A stretch of 64,000 nt of DNA, taken from Epinephelus fuscoguttatus. Its lineage: Eukaryota > Chordata > Actinopteri > Perciformes > Serranidae. A model generated the notes under the pieces. It was given only the letters and a program-made list of their open reading frames with translations, was not told the origin of the DNA and did not search any database. Location: contig NC_064760.1 of the NCBI RefSeq assembly GCF_011397635.1, forward strand, positions 24,253,356 through 24,317,355, read 5' to 3'. Positions 54,001 through 64,000 of this stretch are shown in pieces; the stretch's first letter is position 1, and each line of letters starts with the position of its first letter. The translations under genes were made by a program, and so were the position numbers.

Positions 54001-55236
54001 CCCTCTGACGGACGCTTGCGGGACCCCACAACAGGACCATTACTAAGCTGTAAATTAAAAAAAAACAAAAAACACTTGAATTCAGATCTACTTGTAACAA
54101 CAGAATAAAACAATATCACCTCAATTACTTTCCAAATCTTTTTTTCCATCCTTATAACAGTCTGTGAACAACATCGACAGAAGTCTCTTCATGTTGCACA
54201 ATGGACTAAGTTAAAAATCAATTTTCATTGCTGAGGGTTAAAGCTCGTTAAACCACTCGAAGCTGGAGATGGTGTGGGTGTATGTGTGGGAATAGGAAAA
54301 ACAATGCTTTAAAATAAATGTCAACATCAGCGTGAGGTTTTTACTTGAATAAATACAATTCTGATGTCACAGTATACTGAGAATTAGGGCTGCACAATAT
54401 GTAGTTGTTTCTTTAAATCGTCATAACGAAACACTGTAATACTGCACTTAAATTGTAGTAGCAAGGCAATAATTTACCTTCTGTGTGTAGGCGCCATTTT
54501 GTTTAATGCTTGCCATGCTGTTAACTCTCTGACCAATCAGATAAAGCCCTCAACAATAGGCAGGGTCCAACCATAAGGTTTGCTCGATTGCCCGGGGCCA
54601 GTAAAAAGTAACACTGGGCTAGTTAATACAATCAGTCAGCTGCCCAATCGAACCAGGCGAGCAATGTTCCTATGTCTGCTCTACTCTCCAAGACTTCCCT
54701 TTGCTCTGCCTAGATCTGTTGTTGTGGGAGTAGACACGTCATGCGCAGAGAGACACAGGCAGGCTTCTTTACTTAATAGATGAAATGGCATCAATTCATC
54801 TAACAACATGAGCAAAACGCAAAAGAACATTCATTCTAATTGGAGAAAAACATAATGACCGGGTTTAAATGATGACTCGTGTGATGAGAGTAGCGTAGCT
54901 CCTTTAACGATAGCTCAGTGAGTAGCACCACATGGTCAAGCAAGAGACAGAGTGTTGGTCAGAGCAGATAGCTGTCGGCAATCGCAGTAGGGAAGAAATT
55001 AACAGTTAAGTTGTTGAATGATAGTACAGTGAGGATTTGGCCCACTGCAGCTCTTTAAGACCAAAGTAAAGTAAATATAAATATATGAACTAATACATAT
55101 ACTGTGCATGTCTGAGTCAGCTTTATCACATATCTTCCTAATGCTGAGTGGCTGTAAATCTTGGAGAAATTGTTTCAAACATTGTTAAAATTGTAGTTTT
55201 TCATATTTTCAATGATACTGAAGCCTGTATACACCA

Positions 55237-55283
<47 letters not shown>

Positions 55284-58200
55284 TGAGAACTGTGTTCTTC
55301 TTTGGCGACAGGTCGTCCACGAGGTTCTGTGACTCCATCCCTGACGTGTTCTGTAACAAAAGAACAAAACAAAGAGAAGTTGCGGGTTAGCGTTTTATTG
55401 TCTTTGCATCTGTGTTAAAGGCACTGTGAGAGCCAGGGCAGCGGTGTGGACAGCGCTGGACACGAGAGTGCCACAAACACAGCCAAGGAAGGGAACCATC
55501 ATGACTTCTGAGGCGTGCACGCACAAACACCCGTGCATACACACACATATGGAGTGAAAAAAAAAAAACTAAGCACTGCAACAAAAGGAATCTATTTGCT
55601 TGCTTGTCTGTGATGTGGGCTAAGTAGTCTGGACAGGAAATTAAACTGCAGCATCTTGGGTATGTCACTGGCAGCAGCTCGGGCATGACTGTAATGAAAC
55701 TAAAGTCAGATAGTGGTCTTACACAGGATAGAGAAGAAAACTGAGAGGTTACCGGATCCCACCCATTTCTACCATGTCTTAAGTCTCTTACAAATGCATT
55801 GCAAACAAGCTACAGAGCCTTGAGTCATTTTAATAACAACAGTGCTATGGCACAAATCACCTATTGACAGTAATGGAGTGAGAGGCTGACCATTTAGCCT
55901 GGCTCTAAACACTTAACGAAGAATGAAATCTAATAATAAACACATAACAGGTTCTTTATAGCATAAACACTGCTTTGGGAGTCATGAACAGTCTGGCAGC
56001 AATGTCATAACCTTACATTTATCATTACATATATATAAAAAAATCCAACATGTAGACCTGCTAATCCTCACAGGGAGCATTGTAGTTTTAGCTCTGACTG
56101 AAGATACACCAAATTATTAATGTTGGAGACCACTATAAACCAACACGTTTGCACACTGTAAAACACACACCCAGCTACGAAAATTCTTTAAAGGATACAC
56201 TGCAAACTCTCCGGAAATGAGCAGGAACAGCACAACCTTGCCATAGCATCACTACATAGGAAAACACCAATAAAGGACGAATGTATAATTGCTATTATCT
56301 GCAACTTCAATTCTAATTTTTTTTTTCTATACAATGTATATTTTCTGTTCACAGATACCACAAACTAATTTGGGGAAATGGGACAGGCAAAGCCTTCTAC
56401 CTGGGAGAGGGTCAATGCTGTCACATATCAGTGTAGGTGATGACTGAGCCAAGGTCACACTCTTTGAAAACAGCTTTGCTGGTGAAAAAGCTAAAATAGA
56501 GGCCTGTCTGAATATTTATTTTCATAGCCTATCTGTTAGTGCTTCTCCAGAGGTTGAAGAGTTGCCATTGGTGGGCTGAACCTGGGGTCTATCTTAGACA
56601 CTGGATTACTAACAATCTGGATTTTCTAAGTAAAACCCAGAACCCCCTCAAGAGCCATTCCAGGTTTTGCTCGGTGTAATTAACCATCTAACTTGGAGAT
56701 GCTGCTACATGTGGAGAGCAAATTCAACAAAGAACATATCAGTGGTTGGCAGTAACACAACCACACAAACAAACAAACAAACGGTCAGGTACCAAGACCA
56801 AAGCAGACAGGACAAGAAGCCAGAATGGGCTTGCTGGTGTTGATGAACATGCAGAGCAGAAGGAGAGAAGGAGGAAGGAGAAATAAAAAACAGACAGACC
56901 AGGTTTGGCCAGGCAGGCAGGCAAGCAAGCATGTAGCCTCTCAGAGCTTGAAGGAAGACCCCCCACCTCGGCCCTCACACCTCCAGGTAGAAGGGGAGAA
57001 AATGTTACTCCTCAGTGCGGGGTTATTCTCTGGTACGTCCTGCATCCTGCTTCCACTCACGCCAAATTTCTTAGGAAACAGTCTAGTATTCAAACTGATT
57101 GTAAAAGTCTTCAGTTTTCATTACATGGCATAATCACTGTTTGACTTTAAGTTTTCCGGGACCTAATTTAGATGCAAGAACTGTGATTTGACATGATTAT
57201 AAGGAAGTCAATTACAGTTTATAAAGCTACAATTTTGTTTCAAGCAGAGAGAGTTTGAGGATGCACCAGAGAAGAACCTGAGAGCAGTGTGCTTCCAACA
57301 GGGAGGAAAGGACAACGGAAGGTGAGGAGGTAGGAGGGTGAGGGGGTGAGTGGGTGCTGTCTGCACCAAGGTGGTATGAGGAGTCATGTGGAGTGGGCGA
57401 AGAAAAGTGAAGGGTGTGGAGATGGCGAGGGAGGAAGGGAAGGGAGAGGAGGAGGAGCAGCAGAATTAAGAGGAGAGAGGCAGAACCTGGTTGTGAGCCC
57501 GGGTGGAGGGGATGCTCTGCAGGCACCTGAGTGCACACAAACTCTCAGCCACCGAGGAGCAGCCCAGCCAGAGAGAGCGAGGCACAGAGCACTGTGTGAA
57601 AGAGAGAGAGGAAGGGAGGAAGGGAGGAGGAGAACGAAGTGGACAGGGTGAGGGAGGAAGAGAAAGGGAAGAGCGAGAGACCAGAGATGGGAAGTAAAGG
57701 AAAAGAGGAGGGAGGTTGATGAGGGAAGTTGGGAGGAGGAAACCAAAGGAGGTGAGTGAATGGATGGATCAATGAATGTATAGATGGATGGAAGTGGTGA
57801 GGAGTTGGTGAGGAACAGGACAGGCGGAGTGTGTAAAAAGTGTTAAGAATATAAAGGTAAAATGAAAAAATAAACAAATAAACAAAAAGGTTTGGTTTGG
57901 AAATTGAGAGGAGGTGGGTGTGTAACCATCAAAAGGTGAGGAGAGAAGAAGAAGGGGAGGAGGTGGGGGATAGTGAGGGGAAAAACCAGTATTAGAGCTA
58001 CACACACATTGGCACAGTGAGCGCAGGAACACACACTCCTTCACACACAAGATACAGACTGATAAACATACACACAGAAGCATTATTAGACATGAACTGG
58101 GTGGGGATAGGTAGAGGAGAGGGAGGGGCAATGGGAGTAATTGTCAATTATTGCCACTGGTTTTGACAGAAACCCCACCCACTGTTCTGCCATCCCCACT

Positions 58201-60051
58201 CTCATGAGTGGTTAGTGAATAACACTGGGACAAAAATAAAATCAAAATAAATACACAGACACAACCCAGACAAATTTCATTTTTGTAGGCCTGTAGGATT
58301 ACAGTCCCCAAATCCTGCAAAAAATGTATATTTCCCTCCATTTTAATGTGTGTGATCAAGATGTATAAATTCATTAAATCCATTGACTACACACAGTATG
58401 TGCTGTCCATACTTTGTCAAAACTATTAATCTCTTCTCTGATCTTTTCTTTTCTAATCTCTTAACTGAGTAAGCACCTGGGTAAAGTTCTGTTTTCAGTC
58501 ATTATTATTATTATTATTATTATTATTTATCTTATCTCGGGACCAAAATAAAGCCTGAACAATCACAGAAAGATTTGGAAAGCAGTGTTGCTATTACTTT
58601 GTATTAACTGTTATGTCTACACAGTAATTTTAATTGTGGTTTAAATTTGATAACTTTTTAAACACCTTCCTGACGTCTGGTTAGTGTTTGATCTAGTGGC
58701 TATCTCCAATACTAATTTGTCTCTAAACTAACATTTAATTCCTCTCAAGGATGATTATTTATGGTCTATAAACATCTATGATAATTGTAGACACTTTGCT
58801 TTAGCAAAAGTAAGACACACTCTTCACTCAGCCACGGTTCTGTCACACAGGACACGTCTGGTCCATCTTATCTACTGTACAATCGAAGATTTTACTTTGT
58901 AGGCCTACCTAACTATGTCAATAGCGAGTAACTTATGACAATACAGTTGATTTGTTTGGTACAGACACTGAGAGCTATGCGGTGATACAAAAATTATAAT
59001 AAATACCTGCCAGAGGAATGGAAACTATCCACGTTTAAGTTCATTAACAAAACAATACCTTGTCTTAATTGGCGTCTTCCTTGAGACCACTTTGACCCCT
59101 GTAATGTTAATGTTAGCTATTACTGAGCTAACGTTAGCCTAGCCTGGCTAGCTTTTCAAGATAGCTAATCATTCCACAAATAGACGATTACCTGTTGACC
59201 AAATCTAAACGTCAATAAAGGAAAGCCATGTTAAATAGACAGTTCGTGTTTCTGGTTATAAAACGAGCTTTTACCGACCTGACCAGTTTACTGTTTTGGT
59301 ACGGTAACGGCTGTCAAGTACCCCTAGCACTTTTAGCATGCTAGCTATTAAGCTAATTGCTACCTCGCTAATCGTGGTAACGCTATGTGAATGAAAAAGC
59401 TATACACTTCCTTCTACGCACTTCGAAAATATAAACAGAGAACCAGCACGATATAAGGATTTGAGCAGCATTCCGTTGTATCGAGGAATCCATTTGACAG
59501 CTCAACACATCTGTTATCATGTAGGCTGCCTTAACATAAACTACATAATATAACATACCCGTAAATTTACGTGCTTCATCGCCTTCTAGCCTGTGTTAGC
59601 TGGACGGCTAAGTATCAGACAGGGCCCAGTTAAAGTGGCGCAGCGTCACCGCAGTGAACGCTACCCCGAGAATCCTCGGCTGTCTTCGGCCGACGACTGG
59701 ACATCAACCTTTTAATTTCCCCTCTGTTTGCCAGTTGTATCCAAAACAACATATGACTTACATTTACCAGATGTTGAAGTCAAGGTCTCGGTTATTAATC
59801 CGACCAGTATGCGGAGCATTCTTAGCGAAATGTATCGATAATTTCAGGCCCTCCCTCTGTTTTCTGGTCCCCCCTCCTTTCTCCTCCACCTCTCCCGACA
59901 AGCCGCTTCAGCCCATTCCTGCCGTCGAATCGAGCCTCGGCGCTTCCACCAATATAAAGAGACATACTGATCACTTCGGGTGTTCAGGATGCCATAACAA
60001 AACGAATCTTACCATCAGTTCCAACGTTTTGTCCTCCATCTCCGGCTCCAT
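42100..60051 (-). CDS. fbxw11: F-box/WD-repeat protein 11 (beta-TrCP2), twelve coding exons
   Basis: Substrate receptor of an SCF E3 ubiquitin ligase. The family recognises doubly phosphorylated DSG-type degrons (beta-catenin, IkappaB and others) and recruits SKP1-CUL1 through its F-box. Twelve minus-strand exons join in phase to give 527 aa, within the range of human isoforms. Visible in order: short N-terminus ([13 protein letters not shown]), KRPSEGN, dimerisation region about 57-105 ([28 protein letters not shown]), F-box about 112-155 ([29 protein letters not shown]), then seven WD40 repeats from about residue 220, ending [27 protein letters not shown] and [15 protein letters not shown] match FBXW11 rather than its paralogue BTRC. 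It is convergent with fgf18, as in human 5q35. Confidence 0.96.
42812..42890 (-). CDS. fbxw11: fbxw11 coding exon 11 (WD40)
   Basis: 79 bases: [39 protein letters not shown] is the FBXW11 form. The acceptor is ctgcag and the donor gtgagt. Confidence 0.96.
42953..42993. repeat. (TG)n(AGTG)n in a short fbxw11 intron
   Basis: Fourteen TG units followed by three AGTG units, filling over a third of the 110-base intron 42891-43000. Confidence 0.95.
43001..43111 (-). CDS. fbxw11: fbxw11 coding exon 10 (WD40)
   Basis: 111 bases: [37 protein letters not shown]. The acceptor is ctccag; the donor gttagt is weaker than the others and is followed by (CACT)n and (CA)n in a 110-base intron. Confidence 0.96.
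43293..43411 (-). CDS. fbxw11: fbxw11 coding exon 9 (WD40)
   Basis: 119 bases: [39 protein letters not shown] plus two bases. WSTST is the FBXW11 form (BTRC has WNTST). The Arg of [10 protein letters not shown] corresponds to a degron-contacting position known in beta-TrCP. The acceptor is ctgcag and the donor gtacgt. Confidence 0.97.
43723..43972 (-). CDS. fbxw11: fbxw11 coding exon 8 (WD40)
   Basis: The longest coding exon, 250 bases. It contains [40 protein letters not shown] and [20 protein letters not shown], then K. The acceptor is ctgcag and the donor gtaaca. Residues are almost invariant relative to vertebrate beta-TrCP proteins. Confidence 0.97.
45431..46129. mobile_element. TIR element in fbxw11 intron 7
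   Basis: The left end taaggcctcgttcagactgc pairs with the complement of the right end (ttaggctacaatcagactgc). Internal copies of aaatctgattt-type motifs recur near both ends. About 700 bp, no transposase frame. I could not identify a target duplication. Confidence 0.7.
46180..46490 (+). mobile_element. MITE family C, copy 1
   Basis: Starts gagtttgtagaatttagggg and ends in a partial complement (cagtgtatagggtttagcag read on the minus strand), giving inverted ends of about 30 bp. Internal landmarks are gaatgagccgtttt, gtagcccagaacgga and caaacactggctct. A related copy lies at 50000-50291 in the same orientation. Confidence 0.75.
47430..47935. repeat. Nested repeat with inverted gttccgac/gtcggaac ends
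   Basis: The left part has ccgacatcccattgttccaa and cattgttccgaagtcctgtt. The right part has the complementary forms tcggaacaacgggacgtcgg and gaggtcggaacaatgctatg. It lies wholly inside the hAT element and probably inserted into it. Confidence 0.6.
47536..47613 (+). repeat. Dispersed block, copy 3
   Basis: ggttaggtttaggcacaaaa, accacttggttagggtcagg, aaaagatcatggtgtgggtt. The best-preserved copy in the window. It is inside the hAT element. Confidence 0.7.
49092..49210 (-). CDS. fbxw11: fbxw11 coding exon 7 (WD40)
   Basis: 119 bases: [39 protein letters not shown] and two bases of Arg. The acceptor is gatag and the donor gtacga. The exons on either side are 2.8 kb and 5.1 kb away, in TE-rich introns. 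Confidence 0.96.
50000..50291 (+). mobile_element. MITE family C, copy 2
   Basis: Starts cagtgtgtagattttagggg and shares gaattagccgttt, gtagcccagaatggacacac and aaatactggctctggatagg with copy 1 at 46180. The right end is less clear. It is in the fbxw11 intron between exons 6 and 7. Confidence 0.75.
51039..51069. repeat. (GCAG)n microsatellite
   Basis: About seven tetranucleotide units in an fbxw11 intron. Confidence 0.92.
51510..51813 (+). mobile_element. tRNA-headed SINE, family B, in an fbxw11 intron
   Basis: The head looks tRNA-like, with A-box-like gactgtggctcaggagttac and B-box-like ggctcgatccccggctcctc. The body includes caagatactgaaccctaaat and ends around aagcacttggagtagtctga, agactagaaaggtgatatac. 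This is a common percomorph SINE type. It is antisense to fbxw11, in the intron between exons 6 and 7. Confidence 0.82.
52049..52186 (-). CDS. fbxw11: fbxw11 coding exon 6 (WD40 start)
   Basis: 138 bases, 46 codons: [46 protein letters not shown]. It opens the seven-bladed propeller that binds the phosphodegron. The acceptor is ctccag and the donor gtacgt. Confidence 0.96.
52376..52835. repeat. Probable degenerate interspersed repeat
   Basis: Begins taggggtgtcataataaacc and gataaccgtgatattt; ends with gccatgataaccatgtag and gtgctagccctg. These phrases are typical of fish interspersed repeats, but the ends do not form a clear inverted repeat here. In the fbxw11 intron between exons 5 and 6. 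Confidence 0.4.
52984..53074 (-). CDS. fbxw11: fbxw11 coding exon 5
   Basis: 91 bases encoding [20 protein letters not shown] and [10 protein letters not shown], the linker from F-box to propeller. The acceptor is ccctag and the donor gtaaga. It completes codon 202 exactly. Confidence 0.95.
53359..53545 (-). CDS. fbxw11: fbxw11 coding exon 4 (F-box)
   Basis: 187 bases encoding the F-box: [20 protein letters not shown], then [40 protein letters not shown] and HQW. The F-box is the SKP1-binding motif. The acceptor is ctttag, the donor gtgaga, and phase is kept at both ends. Confidence 0.96.
53828..54047 (-). CDS. fbxw11: fbxw11 coding exon 3
   Basis: 220 bases encoding residues 37-109: [20 protein letters not shown] through the homodimerisation region to RDFITALP, ending one base into a codon. 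The acceptor is aatttacag and the donor gtacaa. The dimerisation segment is nearly identical to the vertebrate family. Confidence 0.95.
55241..55281. repeat. (CA)20 microsatellite abutting an exon
   Basis: Twenty CA units whose last base touches fbxw11 exon 2. On the transcribed strand it reads (GT)n and supplies the 5' splice site. Confidence 0.96.
55282..55350 (-). CDS. fbxw11: fbxw11 coding exon 2
   Basis: Twenty-three codons, [14 protein letters not shown], then SPKKNTVLK, similar to the human NTSVMEDQ...SPKKNT segment. The acceptor gttacag is clean. The donor AAG|gtgtgtgtg is formed by the first units of a (GT)20 microsatellite. It is a symmetric phase 0-0 exon of 69 bases, so skipping it would keep the frame. 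Confidence 0.9.
58501..58528. repeat. (ATT)n microsatellite
   Basis: Nine ATT units in fbxw11 intron 1. Confidence 0.95.
60013..60051 (-). CDS. fbxw11: fbxw11 coding exon 1
   Basis: Thirteen codons, [13 protein letters not shown], then a gtaaga donor (minus strand, from 60012). It matches the start of vertebrate FBXW11. It ends in phase 0, so it can splice in frame to either exon 2 or exon 3. Intron 1 is about 4.66 kb, the second longest of the gene. Confidence 0.92.
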
Positions 60052-60300
60052 GTTGACGATCCCCCCCGAAACTCGCTCTGAAAATGGAAACCCAGCCCTG
60101 CGTCGGCGGCCCGCAAATGCAGAGACGTCATTCACTTCGCTCAACCACACAGCTTTGGTAGGGCAGTGTCAAAAGGGTGGGTGGGGGGATGGTGACGCCC
60201 ATACGGCGATAGAGCCCGCTGATTGGACGGATTTTGTCAAAAGGGGCGTGACTCCGCAGGTTTGCTTTTTATTGATTGGCTCACCGTGCTACCAAGGCTT
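60052..60300 (-). promoter_or_regulatory. fbxw11: fbxw11 promoter and 5'UTR region
   Basis: GC-rich sequence immediately upstream of the fbxw11 ATG. On the minus strand there are two CCAAT boxes (60222-60226 and 60275-60279) and a CRE-like TGACGTCT (60123-60130). No TATA box was seen, which fits a housekeeping-type CpG promoter. The transcription start is not determinable here. Confidence 0.55.
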
Positions 60301-61886
60301 TCCCCGGTGACTCCCCCAAACAAAAGGGCAAATGGATGAAGATGCTGTTGCTATCCTGAAGAGGAATACACTAAGGCAAAATCAATCATCCGCATAGCTT
60401 TGCTATGAGATGCTGCAGGATGCTGGCTATTTTAATATGTCATGTGTGATTAAAGGAAATAGTAATTTAAACTACGCTGCATAAAACAGCAACATAAGTT
60501 GTGCTGCAAGGATTTAAGGTTATGTGTTCATAAAGCTTTGTGATAAAAATGATCACAGTTTTAATAAGAGGTCTGGGTTGTTTTAGTACATTTACATCCA
60601 ACTGCATATTTTAGTAAATCCACACAGGATGCTGCATGGTTAAAATATTATTCACATTACAGTGAATAAAGAGAGGGATAAAACTGAATAATAGTCACAA
60701 CAGGAGCCATTTGTAAAAGCAGATGAGTTTAAGGGTTAACTGATGAGTAAAATGTGGAACTGTGTGAAAATGGATTGATGTAGGAAGACCTGTCAGCCTT
60801 TAAACAATGTAATCCAGAGAGTAAAGCAGGCGCTCAGGCACTACCTCAGTTCCCTTCATCCTTTACCTCAGTTCACCTCTGCTCATGCTTTCCTGTGAAT
60901 CCCACTGGCATTAAAGGAGTATGTTTGACGGTCAATTAAGTGTTGATATTTGAATTACTCACATCCCAGTGTCTCAGAACTGTAATGTGAACTTTGCAGG
61001 ATGTGTTTTATGGTTGTAATATGTAGGATGTTTTATTTCCTCAACACTACTCAGTATTCATCAAAGCAAGCTCCTGTAATGCACTTTTACTTCAGTAGTT
61101 TGTCCTGTGAATTGCTGTGACTCATTTTTTTAAGAATGGATGAGTGTTTGGTGTATTTAACAAGGCCATTCTTTAACAACTCCTTGGGCAGTTCTGTCAT
61201 CAGCATTTCTTTACAAAGCGTTATGAATGAAAACTTGAGTGTATCTTTTAGCTTATTTCCTTAAAAGAGGCAAGCAATGCCAGCTGTAATTTTCTAGATG
61301 ACTAACATCACATTTAAAACTGTATCAGCAGAAATACATTGATAAATTCAGATTCTGAATGGATTTTTGATAACATTTACAAATGCAATCACATAAGTGT
61401 AATCTTCTAATTGGGGTTCAGATTCTTAAAAATACGAGAATTTATCTTAACACGTCACCTTATGCTAATGATGCTAATGAATACCAAGAGATCTGATACC
61501 TTAGCTTTCTGCAATTAAAAATTAATTAAATTTCAACACGTGGAGGTGGATCCTGAGGAACTAATTACACAACAGAATCCCCCAAAAGTGGTCATGCATA
61601 CTTATCACTCACACAGTACTACAACAATATATATATATTCATTTAAAGTCAGAAAAGCAGAGAAAAGGTCTGCCTTTCCGGCACAGGATTGAGACCACAG
61701 CAGATGAGGAGGTAGCAATGGTTTTCAGCAGTTCAAATTTAATACTTTGTCCCCCTTTCTCTACAGAAACCCAGGTAAAAAAAATCCCCCACTCTCATAA
61801 AATACAACAGCAGCAGTTACCAGTAAAAAAATGAAATGCAAAAAAAAAAAAAAAGAAAAAAGAAGAGAGAAAGCATAAAGGGGAGA

Positions 61887-61921
<35 letters not shown>

Positions 61922-62404
61922 AGGTAGGGACATGTTGAGGCAAGAAAGGAAAATATATTTTCTATATGTGAGGAGTGAGTCCAAAGTTCATCTTCAGACC
62001 GGGTCGGGGACAGCGAGGAATCTGGGAACTTGCTGTTGTGTTCATTCAAAATGGAGGGGAGGAGGAAAAAAAAAAAAAAGAAAATGAGTCGAGTCCAATC
62101 CAACTAGGGGAAGGAACCAGCACTCTAAGGCAGGGATTTATTCAGGAAGGGCTTTCTCCCTCTCTGGATGAAAGAAAATCTCACTCCTCTTCAGCCTGTG
62201 TGATGCTTTTTGTCATGTGTACAGATGAAATGTATGCGCAAGTTTGTGTATGCAACAGGTAAATTGGAAGGTGTGTCTGTCATATATATGGTCAACACGG
62301 TCGCACCTCTCACTTGCTGCAAGAGAGGTGGCATTTTTCTTTCCTTATTTCTTCATTCATTCCTTTGCTTTTCTTTTTTTCTCCCAATATCAGTCCCCGA
62401 CTAC
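60301..62404. other. Intergenic, then 3' region of the right-hand gene
   Basis: AT-rich unique sequence to about 61.6 kb, then poly-A, GA and T-rich tracts. It probably includes the 3'UTR of the minus-strand gene ending at 62405. No exon was seen. Confidence 0.5.
61881..61920. repeat. (GA)n purine tract
   Basis: GA-rich run preceded by poly-A at about 61840, in the 3' region of the unidentified right-hand gene. Confidence 0.9.

Positions 62405-64000
<1,596 letters not shown>

Noticed and set aside
20924-60051. Identification as the paralogous fgf8-btrc pair
   Set aside because: FGF18-type residues (FGSQVRI, KVLENHYTALMSA) and FBXW11-type residues ([23 protein letters not shown]) exclude it.
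59654-60310. 218-codon plus-strand open frame
   Set aside because: It is antisense across fbxw11 exon 1 and its GC-rich promoter, has no recognisable domain, and a CpG-rich strand has few stops by chance.

Overview
The window looks like vertebrate, almost certainly teleost (probably percomorph) nuclear DNA. Two multi-exon genes with GT-AG introns can be reconstructed. The rest is non-coding and rich in CA/GT microsatellites, tRNA-headed SINEs and small inverted-repeat DNA transposons of kinds I associate with fish genomes. Nothing bacterial, viral or organellar was seen.

Layout. (1) 1-20.9 kb: gene-free 5' side of fgf18. It holds a large foldback transposon with a SINE nested in one arm (1404-2576), a minisatellite-like dispersed repeat (7400-7960), a 1.37-kb inverted-repeat element (8889-10263), a second SINE copy (14153-14469), a candidate regulatory island (14880-15450) and a TIR element (16777-17403). 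(2) 20924-27820, plus strand: fgf18, five coding exons, 209 aa. (3) 29.8-36.4 kb: a very large AT-rich minisatellite of 35-38-bp units, roughly 180 copies by length, between the 3' ends of the two convergent genes. (4) 42100-60051, minus strand: fbxw11 (beta-TrCP2), twelve coding exons, 527 aa, with TE-rich introns that include a 1142-bp hAT-type element with an exact 8-bp target-site duplication (47211-48352). (5) 60.05-60.3 kb: fbxw11 promoter side, with CCAAT boxes and a CRE-like site. (6) 62405-62487, minus strand: probable terminal coding exon of a third, unidentified gene running in from the right.

The FGF18-FBXW11 pair is also adjacent in human 5q35, so this is an old conserved linkage. 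FGF18 is a secreted FGF8/17/18-subfamily ligand; FBXW11 is an SCF ubiquitin-ligase substrate receptor that acts on phosphodegrons such as those of beta-catenin and IkappaB. They are neighbours but not known partners. The parts most worth a second look are the minisatellite with its interleaved monomer types, the fbxw11 5' splice site that lies in a GT microsatellite, the NAGNAG acceptors of fgf18, and the nested or foldback transposons.
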